Source of the DNA: CANIGN01 sp964538275 | GTDB taxonomy: Bacteria; Bdellovibrionota; UBA2428 | NCBI GenBank assembly: GCA_964538275.1 | Contig: CAZIFW010000004.1 | Coordinates: forward strand, 27,484-91,483 | Direction of reading: 5' to 3' | DNA: 64,000 bases | Part shown: positions 18,407-27,889 of the stretch, in pieces | Layout of the letters: each line of letters starts with the position of its first letter | Position numbering within the stretch: position 1 is the stretch's first letter | Notes under the pieces: generated by a model | Seen by the model: only the letters and a program-made list of their open reading frames with translations | Told to the model about the DNA's origin: nothing | The model's database searches: none | Translations under genes and position numbers: made by a program

Positions 18407-19564
18407 TTATAACGAGCCGTCTAAGTTAGCTTCAGACTGGGACCAATCGCTCAAACATTGTTTGCGGAATGTATCAAAATTCCCCGCCTCAAGGGCCGCT
18501 CTAACGTCTTTCATGAGTTTCACATAAAAGTGAATATTGTGCAGTGTTGCTAAGATCGTGCTGTTGAACTCTCCCACATGAAAAAGGTGACGGAGATAAC
18601 TTTTTTCGTAATTTTTACAGGTATAGCAATCACAATTCGGGTCCAAAGCTTCAGAGCTTGTTGTGTACTGCTCATTTTTCATGCGCACCACACCCTTACT
18701 TGTAAAAAGACTTCCGTTGCGAGCGTTCCGCGAGGGCATCACGCAATCAAACATATCAATGCCTAGGTTTACGGCCTCAAGTAAATCCCAGGGAGTTCCC
18801 ACTCCCATTAAATATCGAGGCCTGTCTTCAGGCATTTGGTAAGCAATTTTAGACAAAAGCTCATACATATCTGCAGGCGCTTCGCCCACACTCAAACCCC
18901 CTAAAGCATAACCATCAAACGTGCGACCATTTTCGTTCAGAGAACATATAGATTCCATGTGCCTTAATCGCGCTGAAGGGTCTAAGCCTCCCTGAATGAT
19001 TCCAAAGAGCGCTCCACTGTTTTCTTTTTTCGAGCGAAGCGCGCGCTTGGCCCATTCGGTGGTGCGATCACAGGCGAAATCCAACTCTGCACGCGTTGCT
19101 GGAAGTGCCGGACACACGTCTAAGATCATCATAATTGAGGCACCAATAGCCTCTTGCATTTCTATAGAGAGTTCGGGAGTTAAGAGCATTTTTAAACCAT
19201 CTAAATGGTTTTGAAACTCCACACCTTCTTCTTTGATTTTTCTAATTTTTGAGAGAGAAAAAACCTGAAACCCGCCACTGTCAGTGAGCAAAGCATGAGG
19301 CCATTTAGACCACTTACGCACACCCTCCACTTTCTTCATGACATCCATTCCTGGACGCAGCCAAAGGTGGTAGGTGTTTGCTAAAATAATTTGTGCTCCC
19401 ATGGTCTCTAAATCACGAGACAACAAGCCTTTCATCGCACCTGCGGTTCCAACAGGCATAAAGACGGGAGTTTCTACCGGACCATGCATCGTTTGCATGC
19501 GAGCACGACGAGCAAGCCCTTGAGTTTTTAGAACTTCAAAAGAAAAAAAATTCTTAAGTGTCAT
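18407..19564 (-). CDS. tgt: Queuine tRNA-ribosyltransferase
   Basis: Tgt swaps guanine 34 for a queuosine precursor in tRNAs with GUN anticodons. The nucleophile region LTDSGGFQVFSL (D95) is intact, as is MFDCVMPSRNARNG with the second aspartate. The zinc site CDCYTCKNYEKSYLRHL (three Cys, one His) is present, and GIIQGGLD is typical. 385 residues is the bacterial length. The ORF start overlaps the truncated AI-2E gene by 11 bases. Association of tgt with yajC-secDF is a widespread gene order. Confidence 0.97.
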   Translation of the reverse strand: MTLKNFFSFEVLKTQGLARRARMQTMHGPVETPVFMPVGTAGAMKGLLSRDLETMGAQIILANTYHLWLRPGMDVMKKVEGVRKWSKWPHALLTDSGGFQVFSLSKIRKIKEEGVEFQNHLDGLKMLLTPELSIEMQEAIGASIMMILDVCPALPATRAELDFACDRTTEWAKRALRSKKENSGALFGIIQGGLDPSARLRHMESICSLNENGRTFDGYALGGLSVGEAPADMYELLSKIAYQMPEDRPRYLMGVGTPWDLLEAVNLGIDMFDCVMPSRNARNGSLFTSKGVVRMKNEQYTTSSEALDPNCDCYTCKNYEKSYLRHLFHVGEFNSTILATLHNIHFYVKLMKDVRAALEAGNFDTFRKQCLSDWSQSEANLDGSL

Positions 19565-20051
19565 TTTGCACTTCTTTCTTTGATTTATTATTTTCTAGCA
19601 GAAACTTTATAAAAGCGGCCACTGGAATGGCGAGAGTTGCTCCAATAGGACCAAACAAAAGTGTTCCTATCAAAACAGCCACTATAGATTGCCAAAAGCC
19701 TAAGCCTACAACACGTCCTAAAATTCGAGGCGCTAAAACTAAGGCTTCTAAAAGTTGTATACACAGATAAACACCACAAACTGAGAAAAACAGTGGCCAC
19801 GTGAAATGAAAAGCGAGCATAATCATGGCCACAAGAAATCCTATGAGAGATCCAAAAAAAGGAACCCAACTGAAAAATCCGGTAAAAAATCCAATAACAT
19901 AGCCCCAGGGTAAGCCAATCAAACCAAAGCCCAAAGAGTAAAGCATAGCTAAAATGAACGATAACAAGATCTGCCCTTTGAGGTATTTCTTGAAGAATCC
20001 AACTGCATCGTCATTGTTCATCTGGAACATCGTAGTCGTAGTCTTCGACAA
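19554..20051 (-). CDS. AI-2E family transporter, C-terminal half only (probable remnant)
   Basis: The sequence FFKKYLKGQILLSFILAMLYSLGFGLIGLPWG and LVLAPRILGRVVGLGFWQS are signatures of the C-terminal half of AI-2E/PerM-like transporters, which are normally about 340-370 residues; here only 165 remain. The frame continues 23 codons upstream of the TTG start with plausible homology (LPDAVSELEKSA) and then meets a stop at 20121-20123. No N-terminal half is found before oppA starts at 20245. It may be a decaying gene whose front was lost, or a start not yet recognised. Its stop overlaps the tgt start. Confidence 0.6.
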   Translation of the reverse strand: MSKTTTTMFQMNNDDAVGFFKKYLKGQILLSFILAMLYSLGFGLIGLPWGYVIGFFTGFFSWVPFFGSLIGFLVAMIMLAFHFTWPLFFSVCGVYLCIQLLEALVLAPRILGRVVGLGFWQSIVAVLIGTLLFGPIGATLAIPVAAFIKFLLENNKSKKEVQNDT

Positions 20052-20244
20052 CTTGCAATGAAAGCTGACAGCACTCTTTTCCAGCTCACTAACCGCATCT
20101 GGTAAAACAAGTGTCTTAGTTCACCAGAAGATAAAGGGTTATTAGAAAGATGAATTATATCAATAGGATTTTTAAGGGCTTTTGGGGATGCCCAAGCGTT
20201 CAAATTGATATAGCGTCTGAGCCCTAGGAGGAAGTGAATTTATT

Positions 20245-21873
20245 ATGGCTTTAAATAAAAATAAGACAACTTGGAAGTCTCTGGTTTCTCTAGGTTTGAT
20301 GGGGATCTTAGGAACTACACTCGTAAATTGTACAAAATCTGGCCCAGATACCGGCGGAAAAAAAGTTCTTCGCATCGGTAACGGTGCTGAGTTGCAAGGT
20401 ATTGATCCACACATTGTAACGGGTGTTCCCGAACACCACGTCATCGTAGCTCTTTTCGAAGGTTTGGTAACCCCTCACCCCGAAACGCTAGAACCCCAAC
20501 CCGGCGTAGCTAAATCTTGGGAAATATCCAAAGATGGCAAAACAATTACATTCACCCTCCAAGACAATGCAAAGTGGTCGAACGGTGATCCCGTAACCGC
20601 TGAAGATTTTGTTTACTCCTGGAAACGTATGTTGAACCCTGCCCTTGGCGCAGAGTACGCATACATGCTTCACGTTATTAAAGGCGCTGAAGAATTTAAC
20701 AAAGGAACTCAAAAAGACTTTTCCAAAGTAGGTGTTGTTGCGAAAGACGCAAAAACTCTTGTTGTAACATTGAGAGCACCCACTCCTTACTTCATTGCAA
20801 TGCTAATGCACTACTCAACTTTTCCAGTTCACAAAGGTACCATTGAAAAGTTTGCAGCTTTTGAAGCTCGCGATACTAAATGGACTCAACCTGGAAACTT
20901 TGTAGGTAACGGGCCTTTTAATCTTACAAAATGGGAACTGAACAAAGTTCTTACGGTAGAGAAAAGTCCTACTTACTGGAATACAGCAATCACAAAACTT
21001 GATGGAATTGATTTCTATCCTGTAGAACTTGCTCAAACAGAAGAGCGTATGTACCGTTCAGGCGAACTCGATAAAACAAACGTAGTGCCTGTTCACAAAA
21101 TTGAAACTTTCAAAAAAGAGCGTCCCAAAGAATATGTAAACGCTCCTTACCTTGGAACATACTTCTACCGTCTTAACGTTACCCGCAAACACCTTAAGGA
21201 TGCGCGAGTTCGTCAAGCTCTAGCAATGTCGATCGACAGACAAGCTATTGTTGAAAGAGTTTCAAAAGCTGGCGAAATTCCTGCTTTTGCATTCACTCCT
21301 CCAAACACAGCTGGTTACACCTCTCCCACTCAAACCAAATATGACCTAGAAGCTGCTAAAAAACTTCTTGCTGAAGCAGGTTATGCAGACGGCAAAAACT
21401 TCCCAGGCGTAGAGATTCTCTACAACACGTTAGAAGCTCACCGCGCTATTGCTGAAGCCATTCAACAAATGTGGAAAGTTAACCTAGGAATCAACGTAAC
21501 TTTGAAAAACCAAGAGTGGAAAGTTTACATCGATTCAACTCAAAAAATTGATTACGACATTGCCCGTGCAGGTTGGATTGGTGACTATCCAGATCCCAAC
21601 TCTTTCTTGGATATGTGGCTTACTGGTGGCGGTAACAACAACACTGGTTGGAGCAACAAAAAGTATGACTCTTTGATCAAAGAAGCAAACTCAACAGGCG
21701 ATCTCAAAAAACGTATTGAACTTTTTGGACAAGCAGAGACAATTCTTATGAACGAAATGCCTGTTATTCCAATCTACACATACACCAACAAGTACTTGCT
21801 CTCTGAGCGCGTAATTGGCTGGTACAACAACATCCTCGACTGGCACCCGTACCAATACGTTGATGTGAGATAA
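20245..21873 (+). CDS. oppA: Oligopeptide ABC transporter substrate-binding lipoprotein
   Basis: OppA captures oligopeptides in the periplasm. It is a lipoprotein with lipobox LVNC (C29). The body is a normal SBP family 5 protein: EPQPGVAKSWEISKDGKTITFTLQ, WSNGDPVTAEDFVYSWKRMLNP, then RVRQALAMSIDRQAIV. 542 residues matches E. coli OppA. The strong AGGAGG (20226-20231) lies 13 bases from the ATG, a longer spacing than usual. It opens the five-gene plus-strand oppABCDF operon. Confidence 0.94.
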   Translation: MALNKNKTTWKSLVSLGLMGILGTTLVNCTKSGPDTGGKKVLRIGNGAELQGIDPHIVTGVPEHHVIVALFEGLVTPHPETLEPQPGVAKSWEISKDGKTITFTLQDNAKWSNGDPVTAEDFVYSWKRMLNPALGAEYAYMLHVIKGAEEFNKGTQKDFSKVGVVAKDAKTLVVTLRAPTPYFIAMLMHYSTFPVHKGTIEKFAAFEARDTKWTQPGNFVGNGPFNLTKWELNKVLTVEKSPTYWNTAITKLDGIDFYPVELAQTEERMYRSGELDKTNVVPVHKIETFKKERPKEYVNAPYLGTYFYRLNVTRKHLKDARVRQALAMSIDRQAIVERVSKAGEIPAFAFTPPNTAGYTSPTQTKYDLEAAKKLLAEAGYADGKNFPGVEILYNTLEAHRAIAEAIQQMWKVNLGINVTLKNQEWKVYIDSTQKIDYDIARAGWIGDYPDPNSFLDMWLTGGGNNNTGWSNKKYDSLIKEANSTGDLKKRIELFGQAETILMNEMPVIPIYTYTNKYLLSERVIGWYNNILDWHPYQYVDVR

Positions 21874-21905
21874 GTAGAAGAAAGAAAAATCGGAGATAAA
21901 ACAAA

Positions 21906-22832
21906 GTGCTGAAATATACGCTGAAAAGATTCCTAGAGGCCATACCGGTTCTCTTAATTGTAATCACCCTGACGTTCATTATGATGAAAACAGCTCCAGG
22001 GGGACCTTTCTCTAAAGAGAAAAAAGTTCCTGCTGAAGTTATGGAAGCGCTTAACAAGCGTTACCGTCTGGATCAGCCTCTTTACGTTCAGTACTTTGAT
22101 ACTCTGAAAAACACTGCAAAGGGGGACTTCGGTCCCTCTTTCCGTTACTCTGGGCGCTCCGTAAACGATATGATTATGGAAGGTCTTCCTGAAACTGCTG
22201 AACTTGGTTTCTATGCCCTTATGTTTGCACTCGTGCTAGGAATCACAAGCGGTATTATTGCAGCTCTAAAAAAGAACACGTGGATGGATTATATTCCAAT
22301 GACCATCTCTATGGCGGGAATTTGCGTACCTTCTTTTTTGTTGGGCCCCACTTTAGTTTTAATTTTCTCCATCTGGTTAGGATGGTTGCCCGTAACAGGT
22401 TGGGATACTCCTGCTCAAAAAATCCTACCTTCAATTACTTTGGGGGCGGCTTATGCTGCTTTCATCGCACGTCTTGCTCGTGGCGGTATGCTTGAGATTT
22501 TAGCTCAAGACTTTATTCGCACAGCGCGCGCGAAAGGTGTAAGCGAAACAAAAGTTCTTTTAAAACATGCGCTCAAAGGCGGAATGTTCCCGGTCATCTC
22601 GTTTCTAGGACCTGCTATTGCGGGACTTCTTGCGGGTGGTTTTGTTGTTGAATCTATTTTCCAAATTCCGGGCCTTGGACGCTACTATGTTCAAGCAGCT
22701 TTTAACCGAGATTACACCATGATCATGGGCTCCACGGTTTTCCTTGCGAGCTTGATCGTGTTCTTTAACTTTATATCGGATGTTGTTTTGATTTGGATGA
22801 ACCCCAAATTAAATTTCGGAAAGGCTAAATAA
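21906..22832 (+). CDS. oppB: Oligopeptide ABC transporter permease OppB
   Basis: One of two inner-membrane subunits of the peptide importer. It has the six-helix fold with the BPD_transp_1 region; the EAA loop reads RTARAKGVSETKVLLKHALKGG. The N-terminal RFLEAIPVLLIVITLTFIMMKTAPGGPF is typical OppB. A GTG start is used, with GGAG eight to nine bases upstream. It is separated from oppC by no intergenic bases. Confidence 0.95.
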   Translation: MLKYTLKRFLEAIPVLLIVITLTFIMMKTAPGGPFSKEKKVPAEVMEALNKRYRLDQPLYVQYFDTLKNTAKGDFGPSFRYSGRSVNDMIMEGLPETAELGFYALMFALVLGITSGIIAALKKNTWMDYIPMTISMAGICVPSFLLGPTLVLIFSIWLGWLPVTGWDTPAQKILPSITLGAAYAAFIARLARGGMLEILAQDFIRTARAKGVSETKVLLKHALKGGMFPVISFLGPAIAGLLAGGFVVESIFQIPGLGRYYVQAAFNRDYTMIMGSTVFLASLIVFFNFISDVVLIWMNPKLNFGKAK

Positions 22833-23738
22833 ATGAGCGAGCTAGTTTTAGATAGAGTGCAACCGGATGTAGAAAAGGGCCGCTCACTTTGGCAGGATGC
22901 CTGGTCCAGACTTAAAAAAAATAAAGCCGCTATTGTTGGCTTTGGAGTTTTAACTCTATTTGTTGTCCTTGCTGTTTTTGCACCTTGGATTGCGCCTTAT
23001 TCTAATGAAGCGCAAGACTTAGCAAAAGGTCCCGTGGCGCCTAGTGCAGAACACTGGTTTGGAACAGATACCTTAGGTCGAGATATGTTTACGCGTGTAC
23101 TTTTTGGTGCACGTATTTCTTTGATGGTAGGCTTTATTGCCACATTCGTATCACTCGTAATTGGCGTGGTATGGGGAACAGTAGCTGGCTTTATTGGTGG
23201 CAGAGTGGATTCCATCATGATGCGTATTGTAGACATCATGTACTCTATTCCCTTTATCCTTTTAGTAATTCTTTTGATGGTGATGTTTAACTCAACCAAC
23301 AACACCGTAAACTTGCTTCTCTTGTTCTTCTCTATTGGAGCCGTTGAATGGTTAACCATGGCCCGCATTGTACGCGGACAAGTTTTGAACATTCGCAAAA
23401 TGGAATTTATCGAAGCTTGTTACTCTATGGGACTTTCTAAAAAAGCCATTATCTTTAGACACCTTATTCCCAACGTATTGGGCCCGGTGATTGTATATTC
23501 AACACTCACTGTTCCTACTGTTATGTTGTTAGAAGCTTTCTTAAGTTTCTTAGGTCTAGGCGTTCAACCTCCTATGAGTTCATGGGGGATTTTGATCAGT
23601 GGCGGAGTAGAGAACATGGAAGAATATCCATGGCTTTTAATTTTCCCAGGCCTTACGTTCTCAGCTACTTTGTTTTCTCTTAACTTCTTAGGCGATGGAT
23701 TGAGAGATGCTCTCGATCCTAAAGCGTCTAAAGATTAG
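22833..23738 (+). CDS. oppC: Oligopeptide ABC transporter permease OppC
   Basis: The second permease subunit. The cytoplasmic N-terminus (SLWQDAWSRLKKNKAAIVG) and the LGTDTLGRDMFTRVLFGARISLMVG-type segment (here FGTDTLGRDMF) define OppC/DppC. The EAA loop reads EACYSMGLSKKAIIFRHLIPN. It starts directly after the oppB stop. Length of 301 residues is normal. Confidence 0.95.
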   Translation: MSELVLDRVQPDVEKGRSLWQDAWSRLKKNKAAIVGFGVLTLFVVLAVFAPWIAPYSNEAQDLAKGPVAPSAEHWFGTDTLGRDMFTRVLFGARISLMVGFIATFVSLVIGVVWGTVAGFIGGRVDSIMMRIVDIMYSIPFILLVILLMVMFNSTNNTVNLLLLFFSIGAVEWLTMARIVRGQVLNIRKMEFIEACYSMGLSKKAIIFRHLIPNVLGPVIVYSTLTVPTVMLLEAFLSFLGLGVQPPMSSWGILISGGVENMEEYPWLLIFPGLTFSATLFSLNFLGDGLRDALDPKASKD

Positions 23739-23752
23739 TGGGTTGTGCAATT

Positions 23753-24790
23753 ATGTTAGAAGTTAAAAATTTAAAAACTTACTTTTACACTCGAAATGGC
23801 GTTTATCGCGCTGTGGATGGAATTTCATTCAACGTTAATCGCGGCGAAACTCTGGGCATTGTAGGTGAATCAGGCTCAGGAAAAAGCGTATCTCAATACT
23901 CTTTGCTTCGGCTCATTCCTACACCTCCAGGAAAAATTGTAGATGGCACAGCGCTTTTGGACGGCGTAGACATTCTAAGTTGTCCGCTTCCTCAGCTACA
24001 AAAAATTCGTGGCAAAAAAATATCCATGATCTTTCAAGATCCTATGACATGCTTGAATCCCTACATGACTATCGGAGACCAGCTCACAGAGCCTCTTTAT
24101 ATTCATGAAAACGCTTCTAAAGAAGTGGCTACTAAAAAAGCCATCAAAGCTCTTGAAGAAGTCGGCATTCAATCTGCTGAACGTCGTTTAAAATCTTATC
24201 CTCACGAACTCTCAGGCGGAATGCGCCAACGTGTAATGATTGCCATGGCACTTATTACCGAACCCGAGTTGTTAATTGCTGACGAACCTACAACCGCATT
24301 GGACGTAACGGTTCAAGCTCAGATTTTGGATTTGATTAAAGCTCTGCAAAAGAAAAAGAATACTGCGGTTATCTTCATCACTCACGACTTAGGCGTGATT
24401 GCGGGTATCGCAGATCGCGTAATGGTGATGTATGCAGGTAACGTTGTAGAAACAGCACCCACTCCACAACTCTTTGCAAATCCTGCTCACGCTTATACCC
24501 GTGCATTGCTTGGAAGTATTCCTTCAATTCACGAGCGTGGTGAGAGATTAAAAACAATCGTAGGTCTTCCACCTGATTTATCCAAAGAAATCCACGGCTG
24601 TTCTTTTGCTCCTCGCCACCCAGGGCATCACGTAGCAAAACCCGGTGACAAGGCTCCTACACTTGTAGAGATAACGCCTCAGCATTGGGTAACGAACTGT
24701 CCTTCTTGCGTAGAAGCGCATAATTTAAACAAAGCAAAAACAACAAATGGCGAAGGTAATTTCAACTTTAGTAGAGAGGTGAGTTTATGA
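23753..24790 (+). CDS. oppD: Oligopeptide ABC transporter ATP-binding protein OppD
   Basis: An ABC ATPase driving peptide import. Walker A GESGSGKS, signature LSGGMRQRVMIAMAL, Walker B LLIADEPTTALD and the His switch THDLG are intact. The C-terminal cysteine-containing region typical of oligopeptide ATPases, here GCSFAPRHPGHH and NCPSC, is present. Its first cysteine set is incomplete compared with OppF. A GTG at 23738 overlapping the oppC stop is in frame, but the ATG at 23753 gives the usual MLEVKNLKTYF start. It overlaps oppF by four bases. Confidence 0.95.
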   Translation: MLEVKNLKTYFYTRNGVYRAVDGISFNVNRGETLGIVGESGSGKSVSQYSLLRLIPTPPGKIVDGTALLDGVDILSCPLPQLQKIRGKKISMIFQDPMTCLNPYMTIGDQLTEPLYIHENASKEVATKKAIKALEEVGIQSAERRLKSYPHELSGGMRQRVMIAMALITEPELLIADEPTTALDVTVQAQILDLIKALQKKKNTAVIFITHDLGVIAGIADRVMVMYAGNVVETAPTPQLFANPAHAYTRALLGSIPSIHERGERLKTIVGLPPDLSKEIHGCSFAPRHPGHHVAKPGDKAPTLVEITPQHWVTNCPSCVEAHNLNKAKTTNGEGNFNFSREVSL

Positions 24791-25791
24791 GCCAAACAGA
24801 GAAAAATCTTTTAGAAGTTAAAAACCTCAAAACCCACTTTCCCATTAAAAAAGGTGCTTTTTTTACAAAAACTGTTGCAACTGTAAAAGCAGTCGATGGA
24901 GTTTCTCTTACACTCAAACAAGGCGAAGTTTTAGGTCTTGTAGGAGAATCTGGTTGTGGAAAATCAACTTTAGGGCGCAGTATTTTACGTCTTATTGAAC
25001 CCACAGAAGGCGAAGTGTCCTTTGAAGGTAAAAAAATCTCTGACTACAGCGACAACGAACTCCAAAAAGTTCGTCCTCAATTTCAGATGATCTTTCAAGA
25101 TCCCTACGCATCACTTGATCCGCGTATGACTGTGTTTGATGCACTTTCCGAGCCGCTCTTAGCTCATAAAATTGTACCCAAAAATGAAGTAGCTGATGAA
25201 GTTCAGCGTCTCATGAAGCTAGTAGGCCTGGCTCCTCGCTTTATCCACAAATATCCACATGAGTTCTCCGGTGGTCAAAGGCAACGTATCGCGATTGCAC
25301 GAGCACTCGCACTTCGTCCAAAATTGATTATTGCGGACGAGCCTGTATCGGCTCTAGACGTATCTATACAATCGCAAATTTTGAATCTCCTAAATGACCT
25401 GAGGAAAGAATTGAATCTAACGATGATTTTCATTTCTCACGACTTGGGCGTTATCAAATACCTCTGCGATCGCGTAGCGGTTATGTACTTAGGAAAAATA
25501 GTAGAGCTCACCACAACAGATGAACTCTTTAAAAATCCCGTACATCCCTATACCCAAGCATTGTTATCTGCGATTCCACTTCCAGATCCTGTGAAAGAAA
25601 AGCAACGAGCGCGAATCATCCTTCAAGGTGATCCTCCCTCGCCTCTTAATCCACCGCCAGGTTGTGCTTTTGCTCCACGCTGTCCGAAGAAAAACTCTCC
25701 GCTGTGTGAGACGAAAGTCCCTAGCCTTGTAGAAATTACAGCGGGACACTTTGTAACGGATTGCCCGTGCAACGTAGGTCACTGCGCTTAG
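24787..25791 (+). CDS. oppF: Oligopeptide ABC transporter ATP-binding protein OppF
   Basis: The second ATPase of the importer. Motifs: Walker A GESGCGKST, signature FSGGQRQRIAIARALAL, Walker B LIIADEPVSALD, His switch SHDLG. The C-terminal oligopeptide-transporter extension with GCAFAPRCPKKNSPLCE and DCPC keeps the four-cysteine pattern. Translation is coupled to oppD by the ATGA-type overlap. It ends the operon. Confidence 0.95.
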   Translation: MSQTEKNLLEVKNLKTHFPIKKGAFFTKTVATVKAVDGVSLTLKQGEVLGLVGESGCGKSTLGRSILRLIEPTEGEVSFEGKKISDYSDNELQKVRPQFQMIFQDPYASLDPRMTVFDALSEPLLAHKIVPKNEVADEVQRLMKLVGLAPRFIHKYPHEFSGGQRQRIAIARALALRPKLIIADEPVSALDVSIQSQILNLLNDLRKELNLTMIFISHDLGVIKYLCDRVAVMYLGKIVELTTTDELFKNPVHPYTQALLSAIPLPDPVKEKQRARIILQGDPPSPLNPPPGCAFAPRCPKKNSPLCETKVPSLVEITAGHFVTDCPCNVGHCA

Positions 25792-25796
25792 GATTT

Positions 25797-25822
25797 AAAA
25801 AAATAAGCTTAGCCTTGGCTAA
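25797..25822 (-). terminator. Probable Rho-independent terminator of the frmA-fghA operon
   Basis: A short hairpin (25809-25813 pairing with 25818-25822, loop CTTG) covers the last codon of fghA. On the minus strand it is followed by a U-rich tract (complement of 25797-25804). The stem is only about 5-6 base pairs, so strength is uncertain. Confidence 0.45.
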
Positions 25823-26643
25823 ATATTCAGATACTTGGAGTGAAACTCAATGTGGTCCTGAATAAAGGTCGAGATAAAATAATAGCTATGATCGTAACCC
25901 TCTTGGTAGCGAATATTTAGTTTTTGTTTTTTTGCTGAATTAGCTTTCGCTAAATTATCCGTGAGCAATTCTGTTTTAAAAAAAGAATCTTCAGTTCCTT
26001 GATCAATAAGAATGGGATTTTCATGAGCCAAGCCAGACTTAAGCAACTCAGAGGCATCATGTGCGATCCAAGATTTTAATTCTCCACCAAAGTATCCCTT
26101 AAAAGCCTTGAGACCCCAGGGACATTCAACAGGATTAACAATGGGTGAAAATGCAGAAATGGATTTAAATTTAGCACCCTCTTTAAGGCCAATAGTAAGA
26201 GCGCCGTGACCACCCATGGAGTGACCCATGATTGAGATATTCTGAATTTTAAAAGTCTTTTGAATGAGAGAATATAAGTCTTGAGTGATGTAGCTGTACA
26301 TCTGGTAGTGATCTTTATAGCCCGGAGTAATCGCATCTACATAAAAGCTTGCTCCTGAACCAAAATCCCAACTTTCATGTTCTTTAGGTAAATCTAAACC
26401 ACGCGGAGAAGTATCGGGACAGATCACCATGAGTTTATGATCGCTCAGGTACTTTTGAGCCCCTGCCTTTGTTATGAAATTTTCTTCAGTACACGTAAGC
26501 CCAGATAGCCAAATCAAGCACCCTTTTACTTTTCCCTCTGGAATGAAAGTCGAAAACTTCATTTTTGTTTTGGTAGACGCAGAATTGTGTTCCCAAAACT
26601 GTGTTGTGCCACCAAAGGACTTGTGTGCCTTAAGAACTACCAT
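25819..26643 (-). CDS. fghA: S-formylglutathione hydrolase
   Basis: Hydrolyses S-formylglutathione to formate and glutathione, the second step of glutathione-dependent formaldehyde detoxification. The nucleophile elbow GHSMGGHGAL (S142), acid in DQGTEDSFF (D219) and histidine in GYDHSYYF (H252) form the triad. The N-terminal FGGTTQFWEHNSASTKTKMKFSTFIP is characteristic of the family. It starts 14 bases after frmA ends, so it is in one operon with the preceding enzyme of the pathway. Confidence 0.95.
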   Translation of the reverse strand: MVVLKAHKSFGGTTQFWEHNSASTKTKMKFSTFIPEGKVKGCLIWLSGLTCTEENFITKAGAQKYLSDHKLMVICPDTSPRGLDLPKEHESWDFGSGASFYVDAITPGYKDHYQMYSYITQDLYSLIQKTFKIQNISIMGHSMGGHGALTIGLKEGAKFKSISAFSPIVNPVECPWGLKAFKGYFGGELKSWIAHDASELLKSGLAHENPILIDQGTEDSFFKTELLTDNLAKANSAKKQKLNIRYQEGYDHSYYFISTFIQDHIEFHSKYLNI

Positions 26644-26657
26644 TTTAAAAATCTCCG

Positions 26658-27773
26658 TTAAAATTCTATGACCGTGCGAATACTTTTACCTTCATGCATA
26701 TAATCAAAAGCTTTATTGATATCGCTCAAAGGCATTTTGAAAGTAACCAAGTCATCAAGATTAATTTCACCTGACATGTATTGATCTACAAATTCTGGAA
26801 GTTCTGTTCGGCCTTTAACACCACCAAATGCAGACCCCTTCCACACCCGACCTGTAACCAACTGGAAGGGACGCGTACTGATTTCTTCACCGGCTCCTGC
26901 GACACCGATGATAATCGATTGCCCCCAGCCTTTGTGACAACACTCCAAAGCAGAACGCATGAGTTTTACATTGCCCACACACTCAAAAGAGTAATCAACA
27001 CCACCTTCAGTTAAATCTACTATGACTTGCTCTACAGGTTTTGATTCTTTTTTAGGATTAATACAATCTGTAGCGCCAAACTTTTTGGCCATTTCAAACT
27101 TAGACTCGTTAATATCTACCGCAATAATTCGGCCGGCTTTGGCCATTTTGGCGCCTTGTATGACAGAGAGACCAATTCCACCTAAACCAAAAACGGCAAT
27201 TGTAGCACCTTCTTCTACCTTTGCTGTTTTTAAAACGGCGCCGATACCCGTAGTAACTCCGCAACCCAACAAACACACTTTATCTAGAGGTGCTTTGGGA
27301 TCAATTTTAGCCAAGGCGATTTCGGGAACGACGGTGTACTCAGCAAAAGTAGAGGTGCCCATATAATGAAAAATAGGTTTTCCATCTTTTGAAAAACGCG
27401 AAGTCCCATCAGGCATAAGCCCCTTTCCTTGAGTGGCTCGTATTTTCTGACAGAGGTTTGTTTTTCCGGAAAGACAAAATTTACATTCTCTACACTCGGG
27501 AGTGTAAAGCGGAATCACATGATCACCTTTTTTAAGTGTTGTTACACCTTCACCTACAGCTTCTACAATCCCACCACCTTCGTGGCCCAATATTACAGGA
27601 AAAATACCCTCAGGATCAGCACCTGACAAAGTGTAAGCATCAGTATGACAAACTCCTGTTGCAATAATTTTCACAAGTACCTCGCCTTTATGTGGCATCT
27701 CTAAGTCAACTTCTTCGATTTTAAGTGGTTCTTTAGGGCCCCATGCAACAGCAGCTTTAATTTTCATATTCAT
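26658..27773 (-). CDS. frmA: S-(hydroxymethyl)glutathione dehydrogenase / class III alcohol dehydrogenase
   Basis: Oxidises the spontaneous formaldehyde-glutathione adduct with NAD+. Catalytic zinc ligands include C42 (GVCHTD) and H64 (GHEGGG), with a third cysteine in LLGCGVTTG. The structural zinc site C94-C97-C100-C108 is complete. The NAD fold GLGGIGLSVIQGAK is normal. It forms an operon with fghA. No FrmR-like repressor is nearby. Confidence 0.96.
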   Translation of the reverse strand: MNMKIKAAVAWGPKEPLKIEEVDLEMPHKGEVLVKIIATGVCHTDAYTLSGADPEGIFPVILGHEGGGIVEAVGEGVTTLKKGDHVIPLYTPECRECKFCLSGKTNLCQKIRATQGKGLMPDGTSRFSKDGKPIFHYMGTSTFAEYTVVPEIALAKIDPKAPLDKVCLLGCGVTTGIGAVLKTAKVEEGATIAVFGLGGIGLSVIQGAKMAKAGRIIAVDINESKFEMAKKFGATDCINPKKESKPVEQVIVDLTEGGVDYSFECVGNVKLMRSALECCHKGWGQSIIIGVAGAGEEISTRPFQLVTGRVWKGSAFGGVKGRTELPEFVDQYMSGEINLDDLVTFKMPLSDINKAFDYMHEGKSIRTVIEF

Positions 27774-27889
27774 TACCTCATCTATAATTTCTCACTGTTT
27801 TATAACGTAATAATTTTTTTTAGGACACCTTTGACGTTAACTTAAGCTAAAAATTTGTAAAAAGTACAAAGCTGCTCTTCAATAGAGCT

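Noticed and set aside
20172..20444. Minus-strand open frame over the oppA start
   Set aside because: It shadows the oppA coding sequence and shows no domain.
27830..27860. TTGACG-like -35 ahead of the PDZ lipoprotein gene
   Set aside because: The matching -10 at 17 bases is poor, so it was not listed as a promoter.
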